Shown: positions 53,783 to 63,134 of the stretch, in pieces | How positions within the stretch are numbered: the stretch's first letter is position 1 | How the letters are laid out: each line of letters starts with the position of its first letter | Source of the DNA: Sporosarcina sp. FSL K6-1508 | Lineage (GTDB): Bacteria; Bacillota; Bacilli; Bacillales_A; Planococcaceae | Length of the DNA: 64,000 bases | Direction: 5' to 3' | Assembly (NCBI RefSeq): GCF_038007465.1 | Contig: NZ_JBBOXF010000001.1 | Coordinates: forward strand, 62,001 to 126,000 | Notes under the pieces: generated by a model | Databases searched by the model: none | What the model was told of the DNA's origin: nothing | What the model saw: only the letters and a program-made list of their open reading frames with translations | Made by a program: the position numbers and the translations under genes

Positions 53783-55132
53783 TTATGCCAAAGCTTTTTT
53801 ACCAGCATCTAGATCCTGGTAAATGACAGAACCACTTCTTTTTAGTTTCTCCCAGTTATCCCGACTTCCAACAAAGTAAAGAATTGTTCCGTATACAAAG
53901 AAAAATGTATCTAGAAGCCGAAACGTTAAAGACTCCCATACGGTAAAAAGCACAATTTTAAACCAACACTTCATGGTAAACGCATATCCATAATATCCTG
54001 CTTTTTGTACCGCAACCAATCTCAAAATAAATTCACTTGACCAGGCACTTGCGATTAATAAAATCATTAAAGGCGTAATATGCCCCATTACCAGAACAAT
54101 TGGCAACATCAGTATTGCCGAGGTTCCAACAACACTTAGTAGGATGGATTCGAACAAAAGAAAAAATGAAAACTTTTTACTGAAGACAGTAAAGAAATTT
54201 CCTTTGTGTATATTGATACAATCGATAAAACCTTTTTGCCAACGAATACGCTGATGTAATAGTGAATTAAAACTTTCGGGGACCTCTGTATAACAAACAG
54301 CTTCAGGAATAAAAATCATTTTTTCTTCCAATTTTCTTTCATTTATATATTTTTGTAAACGGAATGTAATTTCCATGTCCTCGCCTAGTGTATTTTTATA
54401 CCCGCCAATTTCCAATAAAACAGTACGCCTAAATGCCCCAAAAGCGCCAGAAACGACTCCCAATACATTAAACTTTGACTGTGTAACTTTTCGAACATAA
54501 AATGAGGACAAATAACCTGACAATTGATACCTTAATAGCATTTTTCTTTTATATATGATCGGTCCTCGCTTATTGATTAGTTGGCCTACATGAACCATTC
54601 CCCCTGCAGCCACAACTTTTTTATCGGAAAATGATTGATTTATCCAAGATAGACTATCATTTTCTAAAATTGAATCTGCATCTAGCGTTACAATAATTTC
54701 GCCCGTGGCAAACGAAATTCCCGTGTTAAGAGCGTTCGACTTGCCTCCATTTAACTGATCAATCACGTAAATATTAGGGTACTTATCACTCTTAAAGAAT
54801 CTTTTAATAGAGGAGGGAGAAATAATGTCGCTTAGTGCTTTATCAACTTCCGTTAAATCAAGCAAGTTTTGTAAAACCGTCATTGTATTATCTGTAGAGC
54901 CGTCATTAATAAATATGATTTCTTTATTTTTATAACTAACCATCTTCAAACTTTCAAGGCATTGCAGTAAGACAAGTTCTTCATTATAAGCGGGAATCAA
55001 TACACTAATCTTCTGTTCGTTTGCCGATAGATTTGTAGCTTTTTTCGATACCAACGAAGTGACTATATAACCAACTTGTAGCATTAAATAAAATACAAAA
55101 ACAGTAACTAAAACGATAGTCCATATATTCAA
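53783..55132 (-). CDS. Processive family-2 glycosyltransferase (PgaC/IcaA-like)
   Basis: Membrane GT2 of 449 residues with one N-terminal span, a GT-A domain and about four C-terminal spans. Motifs: VLIPAYNEE, LDADS (DxD), GEDMEIT (catalytic Asp region) and QRIRWQKG (QxxRW). This is the layout of PNAG, hyaluronan and cellulose synthases. It follows a GH16 lipoprotein gene with a 14-bp gap. No PilZ domain is present; if c-di-GMP controls it, the receptor must be another protein. Product sugar not determinable. Confidence 0.9.
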   Translation of the reverse strand: MNIWTIVLVTVFVFYLMLQVGYIVTSLVSKKATNLSANEQKISVLIPAYNEELVLLQCLESLKMVSYKNKEIIFINDGSTDNTMTVLQNLLDLTEVDKALSDIISPSSIKRFFKSDKYPNIYVIDQLNGGKSNALNTGISFATGEIIVTLDADSILENDSLSWINQSFSDKKVVAAGGMVHVGQLINKRGPIIYKRKMLLRYQLSGYLSSFYVRKVTQSKFNVLGVVSGAFGAFRRTVLLEIGGYKNTLGEDMEITFRLQKYINERKLEEKMIFIPEAVCYTEVPESFNSLLHQRIRWQKGFIDCINIHKGNFFTVFSKKFSFFLLFESILLSVVGTSAILMLPIVLVMGHITPLMILLIASAWSSEFILRLVAVQKAGYYGYAFTMKCWFKIVLFTVWESLTFRLLDTFFFVYGTILYFVGSRDNWEKLKRSGSVIYQDLDAGKKALA

Positions 55133-55146
55133 AGTAGTCCTTCTCC

Positions 55147-55962
55147 CTAACTTTTATTTTCAGAGTAAATTCTTACATAATCTACTTCCATTGAAGCGGG
55201 AAATATAGTTTGCTCATCAGGATCTCCCACCCACACTCCTCCTACTGCTACGTTCATCCATAAATACATACTTGTATTTGAAATGTTTGGCGTTCTAAAT
55301 TGTTCTTTGCCATCTATATAAAAAGTCAATTCGTCTTCTAACCAATCAAGTGTATATACATGCCACTCACTGCCATCGATACCTTCCGTTAGCTTGAACT
55401 CCCGATTTCCAGCTTCTTTATGAGCGACATGCCAAATTTCATTTGTTAGCTGTCCTAACATTTCGACTATGTCGATTTCAGGGTAGGCTTTACCATCTGA
55501 TGGCAGTAACCAAATAGCGGGGAATAAGCCTTGTCCACTCGGAAGTTTGGCTCGTATCTCAAATTTCCCATACAACTGTTCATGTTTACCTTTTGTCGTC
55601 ACAGCACCCGACCGATATGGAAAATCTCCATACGCACTATTATCAACGTTCAGAATCAAATTTTCCGATGCAATCGAAACTTGTTCGGGTAAATAATAAT
55701 GAAGCCTTCCGTAATCTTTGTATCCATCGTTAACTTTGTTCCACCGAATAGTTGAAAGCTCCGATTGATCAAACTCATCCCGGAAAGTGATTGTCCACCC
55801 AGATTGTGTATACTCATCTACATATTCAGTATCTTTCCTAATTTCTTTTTCTTGAGGTAGCTCTATTATTAGGTTATCTTCGGGGTCCGGAATTTGGGGC
55901 TTAGTGCTAGGATCACTGCATCCAACTAATAAAAGGATGATTACTATTAGGCGATACTTCAT
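55147..55962 (-). CDS. GH16 lipoprotein (endo-beta-glucanase-like)
   Basis: Lipoprotein of 271 residues. The signal ends in a lipobox (LLVGCS). The GH16 domain (about 50-270) has the catalytic ExDxxE pattern in EIDIVEM, with the family's WNKVNDGYKDYGRLHYY at the start and WMNVAVGGVW near the end. GH16 enzymes cleave beta-1,3/1,4-glucans or galactans. Placed just before the GT2, it probably processes that polymer, suggesting a beta-glucan-like product (inferred). ATG 55962. Confidence 0.9.
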   Translation of the reverse strand: MKYRLIVIILLLVGCSDPSTKPQIPDPEDNLIIELPQEKEIRKDTEYVDEYTQSGWTITFRDEFDQSELSTIRWNKVNDGYKDYGRLHYYLPEQVSIASENLILNVDNSAYGDFPYRSGAVTTKGKHEQLYGKFEIRAKLPSGQGLFPAIWLLPSDGKAYPEIDIVEMLGQLTNEIWHVAHKEAGNREFKLTEGIDGSEWHVYTLDWLEDELTFYIDGKEQFRTPNISNTSMYLWMNVAVGGVWVGDPDEQTIFPASMEVDYVRIYSENKS

Positions 55963-56610
55963 TTTTCCTCCCTCTCAAAAGAACAATCTCTTGTTATTCG
56001 TTCAAAGCCCCATAGGAGCGCATAGCTATAGTAGTATATTCATTTTCTCGAGAAATTATTCTTCAATATTCTTAACAGCTAGTTTCCCCAATTCATGGGT
56101 AAGTAGAACGGTTACTGAATCCCCTCCATCTATAGATATGATGATTATCGCCCCTTCTTCAATAACGATAATTTCTTAGTCTAACTAGACCTAAACACCC
56201 GAACCACCTTTGACATTTGAATTATTCTCTACAAAATCAGTGACCGTATGCCAAGATTCATGCTGAAACTCTTGGCATGCGTTTCTTCAACTATCATAGG
56301 AATCACTTCTTATAGATTGCTTTATAACCTCTTATACTTTTCTTAAATCGTTAGAGTACGGCACCTTATAGTGATGAAGATGCTAGTACTGTTAAGAAAT
56401 CTATTTGGGCTTTATCCTATAATGCTCGGCATCAATAAGGTTAATTTTTGAAGTACAGGAATATCTTACCCCATCTCCATTTTGGGAATTTTGGTAGAAT
56501 CAAACTAATTCAAATAGAAAGACTAAAGACCTGAATTGGTCAATTCATTTTAGGGATTTAAAGATGAATAAATTGGTTATAAGGGCTCACTACAATTTGG
56601 AGGGATTTCA
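55963..56610. other. Long intergenic region before the frameshifted transglutaminase gene
   Basis: About 650 bp. It contains a hairpin (ATGCCAAGA / TCTTGGCAT, 56248-56278) and on the minus strand a fragment (SIDGGDSVTVLLTHELGKLA, about 56060-56178) with no start codon, likely a remnant. The plus-strand promoter of the transglutaminase-like gene should lie at its right end. Confidence 0.6.
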
Positions 56611-57710
56611 ATGAAAAAAATAATTTTATTTATTTGTATGTTCTTGTTCATCACACCCCTATTTACTAGTTATCCTCTCCAAACCATAGCTGCTATCAGT
56701 GGAAATCCAGAAGCTAAAATGAAGGATTCAATAAAGTCATACAACCTCATCCGTTCCGCTCTTTTGAAAAATGAACCTACTGGTACATTCGATACTTCAG
56801 AAGTTTCGTACAAACAAGTCGGTTCACTTATTCAAAAGGTAGTGCGTGAAAATCCTGAAATTCTTTATTTCGATTCCGCGATGACATGGTCTAACGGCAA
56901 AATCGATTTTTCATACACGGCTCCTATTAGTACAATCAATAAAAACAAAGCCGTGCTTACAAAAGAAGTGGACAAGCTGTTAGCAAAAATTATTAAGCCC
57001 GGCTTTACAGATTTCGATAAAGTCAAAGCCATTCACGATTATTTAGTTACAACTGTTGCTTATGATCAGAAGAACTATCAAAAAAATACGATTCCTGCCG
57101 ATTCCTATACTGCATACGGAGCCCTTATAAAAAAAGTTGCCATTTGTGATGGGTATACGAAGGCCACTCAACTTCTGTTAAATCGCCTCGGCATAGAAAA
57201 TTTCTACGTTGACGGATACGGAAACGGTGGCCCGCATGCATGGAACCTTATTAAGCTAAAGAACCAGTATTATTTCATGGATAGCACATGGGATGACCCC
57301 ATTTCAGACGTAAAAGGTACCGTTGGTTATAAATATTTCCTTATTTCTTCCGACCAATTGCGAAAGGGAAAGAGTATAGCTTCTTTAACGACTTCAGCTC
57401 GATGATCGAATCAAAAAACCACTATTTCTACAGTAGCTTTTCAGACAACGAAAAGTTATATCGGATAAATAAGGATGGAAAATCAAAGCTAAAAGTGAAT
57501 AATGTAAGAGCCCCCTATTTCGTTATTGCTGGTGAATGGATTTACTTCAGCAATTACTCGAATGGCGGTTTTTTGTACAAAATGAAAACAGATGGATCCA
57601 ATTTAAAACAATTGAACTCCACTTCATCAGTTAGTCTTGCAGTAGTGGGCAAACAGCTGCACTATACTGATTCAAAGACCAAAAAAGTGCAGAAATTGAC
57701 TATCAAATGA
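56611..57710 (+). pseudogene. Frameshifted transglutaminase-like paralogue
   Basis: Paralogue of the gene at 44143, with signal peptide, transglutaminase-like domain (Cys179, His209 and Asp224 all kept) and one propeller section, lacking the Ig domain. The first frame ends early (264 residues, ...STSAR-type tail after DQLRKG), and the propeller continues in another frame from 57402. Compared with the intact copy, about 40 bases are missing just after DQLRK (48 bases there versus 8 here before the YSFFNDF block), causing the shift. ATG 56611 follows TTGGAGGG. The catalytic domain alone could still be made. Confidence 0.8.
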
Positions 57711-57712
57711 GA

Positions 57713-57738
57713 AAAGCCCACTTGTGTGGGCTTTTTTT
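57713..57738 (+). terminator. Terminator of the transglutaminase paralogue
   Basis: AAAGCCCAC / GTGGGCTTT stem, 4-base loop and seven Ts. Confidence 0.93.
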
Positions 57739-57801
57739 GTTGGGGGGTTATTTGGGGATATTTTTAGATTGATTGGTGGGTGGGATTTGATTGGTTTGCG
57801 G

Positions 57802-58306
57802 GGGATAGGGGCGGTCTGCTGTGGAATATGAGCGGTCCGGCGTGCTATATGAGCGGTCTGGCACGCTATATGATCGGTTAACCCAGACATATGAGCGGTC
57901 AAACCGGATAGGATTGGTCTTCCATGCTATATGAGCGGTTAATCTGGATATATGAGCGATCCGTCATGCTATATGAGCGGTCAACCTGGATATATGATCG
58001 GTCTGACACGCTATATGATCAGTCAAACTGGATATACGGGCGATCCGGCATGCTATATGAGCGGTCTGACACGCTATATGGTCGGTCCCACACGCTATTT
58101 GATCGGTCAACCCAGATATATGCTCGGTCTGACATGCTATATGATCAGTCAACCCAGATATATGAGCGCTCCGGCACGCTATATGAGCGGTCAAACCCGA
58201 TATGATCAGTCACCCCAGATATATGAGCGGTTAACCCAGATATATGAGCGGTCTGCCACGCTATACGATCAGCCAACCCAGAAATACGGGCGGTCCCACA
58301 CGCTAT
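57802..58306. repeat. 21-bp tandem repeat array (about 24 units)
   Basis: About 24 direct units of 21 bp (two of 19 bp) with consensus TATATGAGCGGTC plus a variable end. Units tend to alternate between an end CTGACACG followed by CTATATG and an end CAACCCAG followed by ATATATG. Because 21 is a multiple of three, several frames on both strands are open and give heptapeptide repeats (YMSGLTR, IYERSDM-like), but no frame has a good ribosome site or start. It fills the space between the pseudogene terminator and the DUF871 gene terminator. Confidence 0.92.
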
Positions 58307-58321
58307 AAAATTGTTGGAACC

Positions 58322-58361
58322 AAAAAATATCCCCCTACGCCCATAAACACGTAGAGGGATA
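58322..58361 (-). terminator. Distal terminator of the PTS operon
   Basis: On the minus strand, TATCCCTCTACG / CGTAGGGGGATA stem followed by TTTTTT. Confidence 0.85.
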
Positions 58362-58377
58362 CTCCTAATTCTCAGCA

Positions 58378-58405
58378 AAATAAAAAGCGGTATTAGCCAC
58401 CGCTC
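58378..58405 (-). terminator. Proximal terminator of the PTS operon
   Basis: AGCGGT / ACCGCT stem directly after the DUF871 stop, followed by TTTTATTTT. Confidence 0.75.
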
Positions 58406-59485
58406 TTATTTTTCAATCAATTTAAACTTTTGCCACGGTTGAATTTGATCCAGTAAAAATTGTTCATTTTTATCAACTGTCGCGACAATATTTGTATTTC
58501 CGCTGTTCTCCATATCCTTGAGTGCAATATGTAGTTCACCTTTATAGCGCTCATAGCCGTCGTTATCGATCGTGACACTTCCTCTAGGAATCAAATCCGT
58601 GTCATGAGGAGGAAAATCTTTCTGCTGATAGGCAACTCGGCTCTGTGTTGAACGAATTACGTAAGCAGATACATCTCCCCGATTGAAATGATTGGCGCCT
58701 AGCGCAATCTCTTTCTCTGTCTTTGTTGCTTTTTCATTGAATTCTACGTTCAGCTCCAGCAAATAACGGTTGAGCAATGAAAGCCGGTTTAATTCTTCTT
58801 CGGAAGCAAAGGCATTGCCGATAATTACATCGTCGATTAAATTTGTTTGGAAAAGGTCCTTTGCTTGAATTTCAATCGCCATATCCCGATGTTCTTCAAG
58901 GGTTGGAAGGCCTTCTTGAACAGGCCATGGACCAAATCTAGCGTCCTTTGATGAAATCATGGCTGCTGTACGAATACCGTTTTCTTTATACTGCGTAGAG
59001 CATTTGATGAAATGTTCCCGCGAGAGGCCCGTATAACGGCGTGGATAAAAGTTATGACAGCCGATGAGTTGCTGCTTGTTCGGTTGATAAGATAGTATTT
59101 GTTCGAGATATTTCGTCCCTTGGCTCATATTTAACTCAATGGATAATCCATGCTCGTTAAAAGACATGATACTTTCTTCGAAGCCTGAGAAGCCTAAGTC
59201 TAGCCGAAGTCCCGAAAAACCGAGTTCTTTAAAATAGGATAAGTCTTTATAGGTCAGCTTTTGTTCTTCAAAAACACTTGGGCTGACATCTGCAATCACT
59301 TCAAAACCACGTCCATTTGCTCTTTTTAAGACGGTTTTCAGTAGTCGAACATCCTGATCTCCACCTGCTGACATTAAACAAGTAAAAATTCTAGAAAAAC
59401 CGTAAGCACTTGCTTTTTCAATATAATCGACTAGTTCCTTCTCTGTTCCATATTGGGGATAGATTGAAATCCCGAGCTTTCTCAT
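58406..59485 (-). CDS. DUF871 / MupG-like family protein
   Basis: Cytoplasmic protein of 359 residues of the DUF871 family. It has a TIM-barrel N-terminal part (GISIYPQYGTEKELVDYIEKA; LSIELNMSQGTKYLEQIL; GCHNFYPRRYTGL) and a cyclophilin-like C-terminal domain. S. aureus MupG is a 6-phospho-N-acetylmuramidase of this family; others accompany cellobiose PTS genes. It should hydrolyse a phosphorylated disaccharide imported by the PTS. It lies 6 bp after the GH4 gene; last in the operon. Confidence 0.85.
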   Translation of the reverse strand: MRKLGISIYPQYGTEKELVDYIEKASAYGFSRIFTCLMSAGGDQDVRLLKTVLKRANGRGFEVIADVSPSVFEEQKLTYKDLSYFKELGFSGLRLDLGFSGFEESIMSFNEHGLSIELNMSQGTKYLEQILSYQPNKQQLIGCHNFYPRRYTGLSREHFIKCSTQYKENGIRTAAMISSKDARFGPWPVQEGLPTLEEHRDMAIEIQAKDLFQTNLIDDVIIGNAFASEEELNRLSLLNRYLLELNVEFNEKATKTEKEIALGANHFNRGDVSAYVIRSTQSRVAYQQKDFPPHDTDLIPRGSVTIDNDGYERYKGELHIALKDMENSGNTNIVATVDKNEQFLLDQIQPWQKFKLIEK

Positions 59486-59491
59486 GTTTAC

Positions 59492-60796
59492 TCACACCTC
59501 CATCGAAAACTTCGACAAATAGTCTTTATTTGCTTCAAGTAAATCATTTAGCAGTTGTTTGGCTACCTTACTTGAAGGGACAAAAGGATTCGTCACCAGG
59601 GCAAGCAATGCTTTTTGTTTATTTCCCGTAACAGCCGCTTCAATTGTTAATTGTTCAAAAGCTTTTATTTGTTGGATTAAACCATTCAACTCAGGAGGCA
59701 ATTTCCCAACTTGGATCGGCTTGGCGCCTTCACTGTTTACAACACATGATACTTCAACCACGACATCATCAGGAAGTTGTGAAATAGCCCCGTTATTGAG
59801 CACATTTACTGTATGAATCGCATGATCATTCGTGACGATGGAGGTGATTAGGGAGATAGCTGCCTCCGAATATAAGGCCCCTCCGCGTTCCTCCAATTCT
59901 TTTGGTTTTACATCTAATGTCGGATTTTTATAGATTTCAAATAACTCTCTTTCAATTGCTTGCACTTGTTCGGCACGGGTTCCTCTTAGCTCAGCCGCTT
60001 CTTTTTCTTCAATGAGCATTTCATCCATCATGTAATAATAACGATGATAGGGACAAGGAAGAACTTGCAGTGCTTTTATAAAATCCTCTTCCCAAGGGGC
60101 GTCATGAATGTTTTTCATATTCATATTGCGTCCTTCAATAATTCGATCGATTAGTGTAGCCATTTTGTCTTGTCCGTTTACCACTACTTTTGTTGCATAG
60201 ACAAGGTGGTTTAATCCAGCAAACGATATATTCACGTCTTTTCGGTCTACCTCTAAAATAGTTGCACTCATTTGTTGCATATTGATGGGTACATTACATA
60301 GACCGATTGCCTTAACAGAGGTGTATTTGTGAATTGCTTCAGTCACCATTCCTGCTGGATTTGTAAAGTTAATCAACCAGGCATCATTTGAATACTCCTC
60401 AATTTCCTTACAAATGTCGAGAATGACTGGAATCGTTCGAAGGGCTTTTGCAAATCCACCAGGCCCTACAGTCTCTTGACCAATTACATCGTATTTAAGG
60501 GGAATTCGCTCATCATTTGCTCTTGCCTTCAGACCGCCTACCCGAAACTGCGTTAACACAAAATCTGCATTTGTAATCGCTTTAATGCGATCGAAAGTTA
60601 GTTCAATTTTTATGGGCAGTCCACTTTTTTGTATCATTCTTTTTGCAAGCGCACCGACAATTTCCAGTTTTTCTTTTCCAGATTCAATGTCAACGAGAAC
60701 GATTTCATCTACTTTCACTTGATCTGCTCGAAGAATAATCCCTTCGATGAGTTCAGGTGTATAGCTGCTTCCGCCACCAATTACAGCAATTTTCAT
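59492..60796 (-). CDS. licH: GH4 6-phospho-beta-glucosidase (LicH/CelF-like)
   Basis: NAD+/Mn2+-dependent glycosidase of family 4, 434 residues, which splits 6-phospho-beta-glucosides such as cellobiose-6-phosphate. It has an N-terminal Rossmann motif (VIGGGSSYTPELIEG), the metal Cys region in AIGLCNVPI with NPAG (INFTNPAGMV), and His in INMQ...GLNHL. The metal His/Cys set is complete. The start is at 60796. It follows a 147-bp gap with a strong hairpin and precedes the DUF871 gene; two different phospho-glycosidases in tandem widen the range of substrates. Gene symbol by similarity in context. Confidence 0.9.
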   Translation of the reverse strand: MKIAVIGGGSSYTPELIEGIILRADQVKVDEIVLVDIESGKEKLEIVGALAKRMIQKSGLPIKIELTFDRIKAITNADFVLTQFRVGGLKARANDERIPLKYDVIGQETVGPGGFAKALRTIPVILDICKEIEEYSNDAWLINFTNPAGMVTEAIHKYTSVKAIGLCNVPINMQQMSATILEVDRKDVNISFAGLNHLVYATKVVVNGQDKMATLIDRIIEGRNMNMKNIHDAPWEEDFIKALQVLPCPYHRYYYMMDEMLIEEKEAAELRGTRAEQVQAIERELFEIYKNPTLDVKPKELEERGGALYSEAAISLITSIVTNDHAIHTVNVLNNGAISQLPDDVVVEVSCVVNSEGAKPIQVGKLPPELNGLIQQIKAFEQLTIEAAVTGNKQKALLALVTNPFVPSSKVAKQLLNDLLEANKDYLSKFSMEV

Positions 60797-60808
60797 AACA
60801 ATTCGGGC

Positions 60809-60844
60809 TGATGGAACTCGTGTCTTTCGTCATGAGTTCCATCA
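60809..60844. other. Hairpin upstream of the GH4 gene
   Basis: TGATGGAACTC / GAGTTCCATCA perfect 11-bp stem with a 14-base loop inside the operon. No U-tract, so more likely an mRNA-processing or stabilising structure than a terminator. Confidence 0.65.
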
Positions 60845-60943
60845 CCCTACACATCCTTTCGTTAGTGGATTTGAACGAGTCATGCATTGACTTTATGCAC
60901 CACTCGTATTGTTTGAACAAATACAGATGACACCGGGCTATTC

Positions 60944-61174
60944 TTACTTATCCTTAATAGTTAGAGGTCTTGGATTGCGGTAGCGTACTTTTTGACTTCT
61001 CTTTGCACTACGCCAGGACGGGCGAGTGGCGAACAACTCACGGATGTCCGTACATAGTTTCACTTCATCTTCAAATAAGGCACGGCTTTCCATTGTTACT
61101 GAGCGTCTGAAGAGTTTCGCTCCAGCCTCTGCGCCCAGCAAAATGGGTTGTTTACGCCCTGCGCAAACGGGCAT
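60944..61174 (-). CDS. Small basic hypothetical protein in the PTS operon
   Basis: A 76-residue frame starting at ATG 61174 after a strong GAAGGAGGG site. The product is Arg-rich (RPSWRSAKRSQKVRYRNPR near the end) with no recognised motif. Base composition is more GC-rich than the flanks, unlike the neighbouring enzyme genes. It could be a real small protein or a fragment of a dispersed repeat; I cannot decide. Confidence 0.4.
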   Translation of the reverse strand: MPVCAGRKQPILLGAEAGAKLFRRSVTMESRALFEDEVKLCTDIRELFATRPSWRSAKRSQKVRYRNPRPLTIKDK

Positions 61175-61285
61175 GTCGTTTCCCTCCTTCACATTTCGTC
61201 CATTTCGCTAATTGTAGAAATGCTTATTCGATATGCAACAATGCTCATCTTTTATTCGATAAAAGATTGCCTCATAGTGTTTAGA

Positions 61286-61606
61286 TTAAAGAACCGAGCG
61301 TTTATTCATCACTTCATATAAGTCAACAAACTCGATGGCTAAATCTTTGAACGTAATCGCGTTCATAAGATGATCTTGTGCATGAACAAGTAGTAAAGAG
61401 ACCACCACTCCCTCACCACGTATTTCCGATTGTATTAAAGTTGTTTGGACATGATGGGCGCTGATCAATTCTTGATTCGCTTTTTCAATACATTCTTTCG
61501 CACGTTCATGATCTTGCTCTTTGGCGGCTTGGATCGCCTCAAAAGCTGTACTTTTCGCATTCCCGCTAAATAGAATAATCTGCATGATTTGCTCTTCTAT
61601 ATTCAT
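61286..61606 (-). CDS. PTS lactose/cellobiose-type IIA component
   Basis: Cytoplasmic phosphocarrier of 106 residues that passes phosphate from HPr to IIB. The phospho-His sits in LLLVHAQDHLMNA (near 76), and the family pattern IILFSGNAKSTAFEAI is near the N-terminus. It directly follows the IIC gene (10 bp), as in lic/cel operons. ATG 61606. Confidence 0.93.
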   Translation of the reverse strand: MNIEEQIMQIILFSGNAKSTAFEAIQAAKEQDHERAKECIEKANQELISAHHVQTTLIQSEIRGEGVVVSLLLVHAQDHLMNAITFKDLAIEFVDLYEVMNKRSVL

Positions 61607-61615
61607 AATTGCTCA

Positions 61616-62989
61616 CTACTTCCTACTAGAGATTAATGGTTTTTCTTCTGGTTGTGATGTTGGTACTTCTTGTTCAGCTATTACATCTTCCTGATGAGAT
61701 GATACCATTTCTTGTTGCAACACCAATTCTTCTTGCAGTTTTTTCACTTCAATTCTTTCTGCTATTTTAACAAATGGCAGATAAATCACTATTGAAATGA
61801 CTAAGTTAACGGCGGCTAGTAAAGCCCCTTTCATAGACCCTGTTGCTAAAAACCCGCCAATGATTGGAGGTGTGGTCCACGGAATCAGGTTAACCGTTTT
61901 AGGAACAATTCCAGTCGCAATCATAATATAACTAAAGATTACCAGAACAACTGGCGTTAAAATGAATGGAATGATTAACAAAGGGTTTAACACAATTGGA
62001 AAACCAAATAAAATTGGTTCATTAATATTAAATATACCTGGCCCCGCACTTAATCCCGAGACGTTGCGATAGTGTTTATGGCGACGGCCTGCGATGAATA
62101 CTGCAATAATCAAACCAAGTGTTGCACCTGTACCCCCTAAATACATAAAGGCATCAAAAAATGGTTTTGTCACGATATAAGGAATTTCTATTCCCGCTTC
62201 AAACGCTTTTATATTTGCTTCAATGGCAGGTAAATAAACTGCCTGCATAACCGGCTCCATAACATTTGCGCCGTGAAGTCCAAAAAACCAAAGGACGTGG
62301 ACAATTAATGCAATAACAATGGCCGAAGCTGGTGTGTTAGCCAATTTTGAGACCGGTTCCTGTAATGCATCGAAGAAAGCTTGATGGATATCGGGCATAC
62401 CCGCTACTATAGTGAATACCTTAACGAGACCAAATACACTGATTGCAATCATTGCTGGAAATAAAGCTGCAAATGATTTTGAAACGGCCGGCGGAACGCT
62501 CGGAGGCATCTTCATTACGAGTCTCTTACTGCCAAGTAATCTCGTGAAAATTTCAGTTGAAACAAGCGCTACAATAATAGCGATAAATAAGCCCTGTGAA
62601 CCGGCCCAAATTAATGGCAATCCTGAGCCCTCCGCAATGGGTGTCGTAATTGTTAATAAAGAAGCAAAAGCGACAACCCCGGCTGACAGACCGTCCTTAT
62701 CGTATGAACGGGCAAGTTGATAGGCAATTGTGAAAGCGATAAGTAACGAAACTATTGCGAATGTCCCCGTCCAAACGGCTCCACCAAATTGCTTCCAAGT
62801 ATCACCGCCAAAAATCATCTCCATAAAATTCTGATATGCCTCAATCGGCAAGTTATTGATAAGCGTAACCATTGAACCTAAAATCATTAATGGCATAATA
62901 ATAACAAAGCCATCACGAATGGCAGCTAGGTGACGTTGAGCCCCAATACGACCGCCAATCTCCATAAACTTATCCATTTTCCCACTCAT
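61616..62989 (-). CDS. PTS cellobiose/lichenan-type IIC permease
   Basis: Membrane transporter of 457 residues with about ten spans, family lactose/cellobiose IIC (HGANVMEPVMQAVYLP and FNINEPILFGFPIVLNP are the substrate-site loops). It imports and positions beta-glucosides for phosphorylation. A Glu/Gln-rich cytoplasmic tail of about 45 residues is unusual. ATG 62989 after AGGGGAG. It lies 145 bp after the IIB gene. Confidence 0.93.
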   Translation of the reverse strand: MSGKMDKFMEIGGRIGAQRHLAAIRDGFVIIMPLMILGSMVTLINNLPIEAYQNFMEMIFGGDTWKQFGGAVWTGTFAIVSLLIAFTIAYQLARSYDKDGLSAGVVAFASLLTITTPIAEGSGLPLIWAGSQGLFIAIIVALVSTEIFTRLLGSKRLVMKMPPSVPPAVSKSFAALFPAMIAISVFGLVKVFTIVAGMPDIHQAFFDALQEPVSKLANTPASAIVIALIVHVLWFFGLHGANVMEPVMQAVYLPAIEANIKAFEAGIEIPYIVTKPFFDAFMYLGGTGATLGLIIAVFIAGRRHKHYRNVSGLSAGPGIFNINEPILFGFPIVLNPLLIIPFILTPVVLVIFSYIMIATGIVPKTVNLIPWTTPPIIGGFLATGSMKGALLAAVNLVISIVIYLPFVKIAERIEVKKLQEELVLQQEMVSSHQEDVIAEQEVPTSQPEEKPLISSRK

Positions 62990-63134
62990 CTTTTTCTCCC
63001 CTTTTATTCTTTCTTAGATAAATATGAAAGTACTATTTAATTAAATATTCCATTAATTAATTCCAGAATCAGAAATCCGGCCGATCTGCCGAACTTCTTC
63101 CCATACGATCCCCTAGTAAACTTGTAGCCTGTAT

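Noticed and set aside
56060..56178. Minus-strand fragment SIDGGDSVTVLLTHELGKLA
   Set aside because: No start codon in the frame and a stop just upstream; listed as a possible remnant, not a gene.
57802..58306. CRISPR array
   Set aside because: Units are contiguous, degenerate and lack distinct spacers; no cas genes are nearby.
57924..58308. Open frames in the 21-bp repeat giving YMSGLTR- or YERSDMLY-type peptides
   Set aside because: Several frames are open on both strands because the period is 21; none has a start with a ribosome site.
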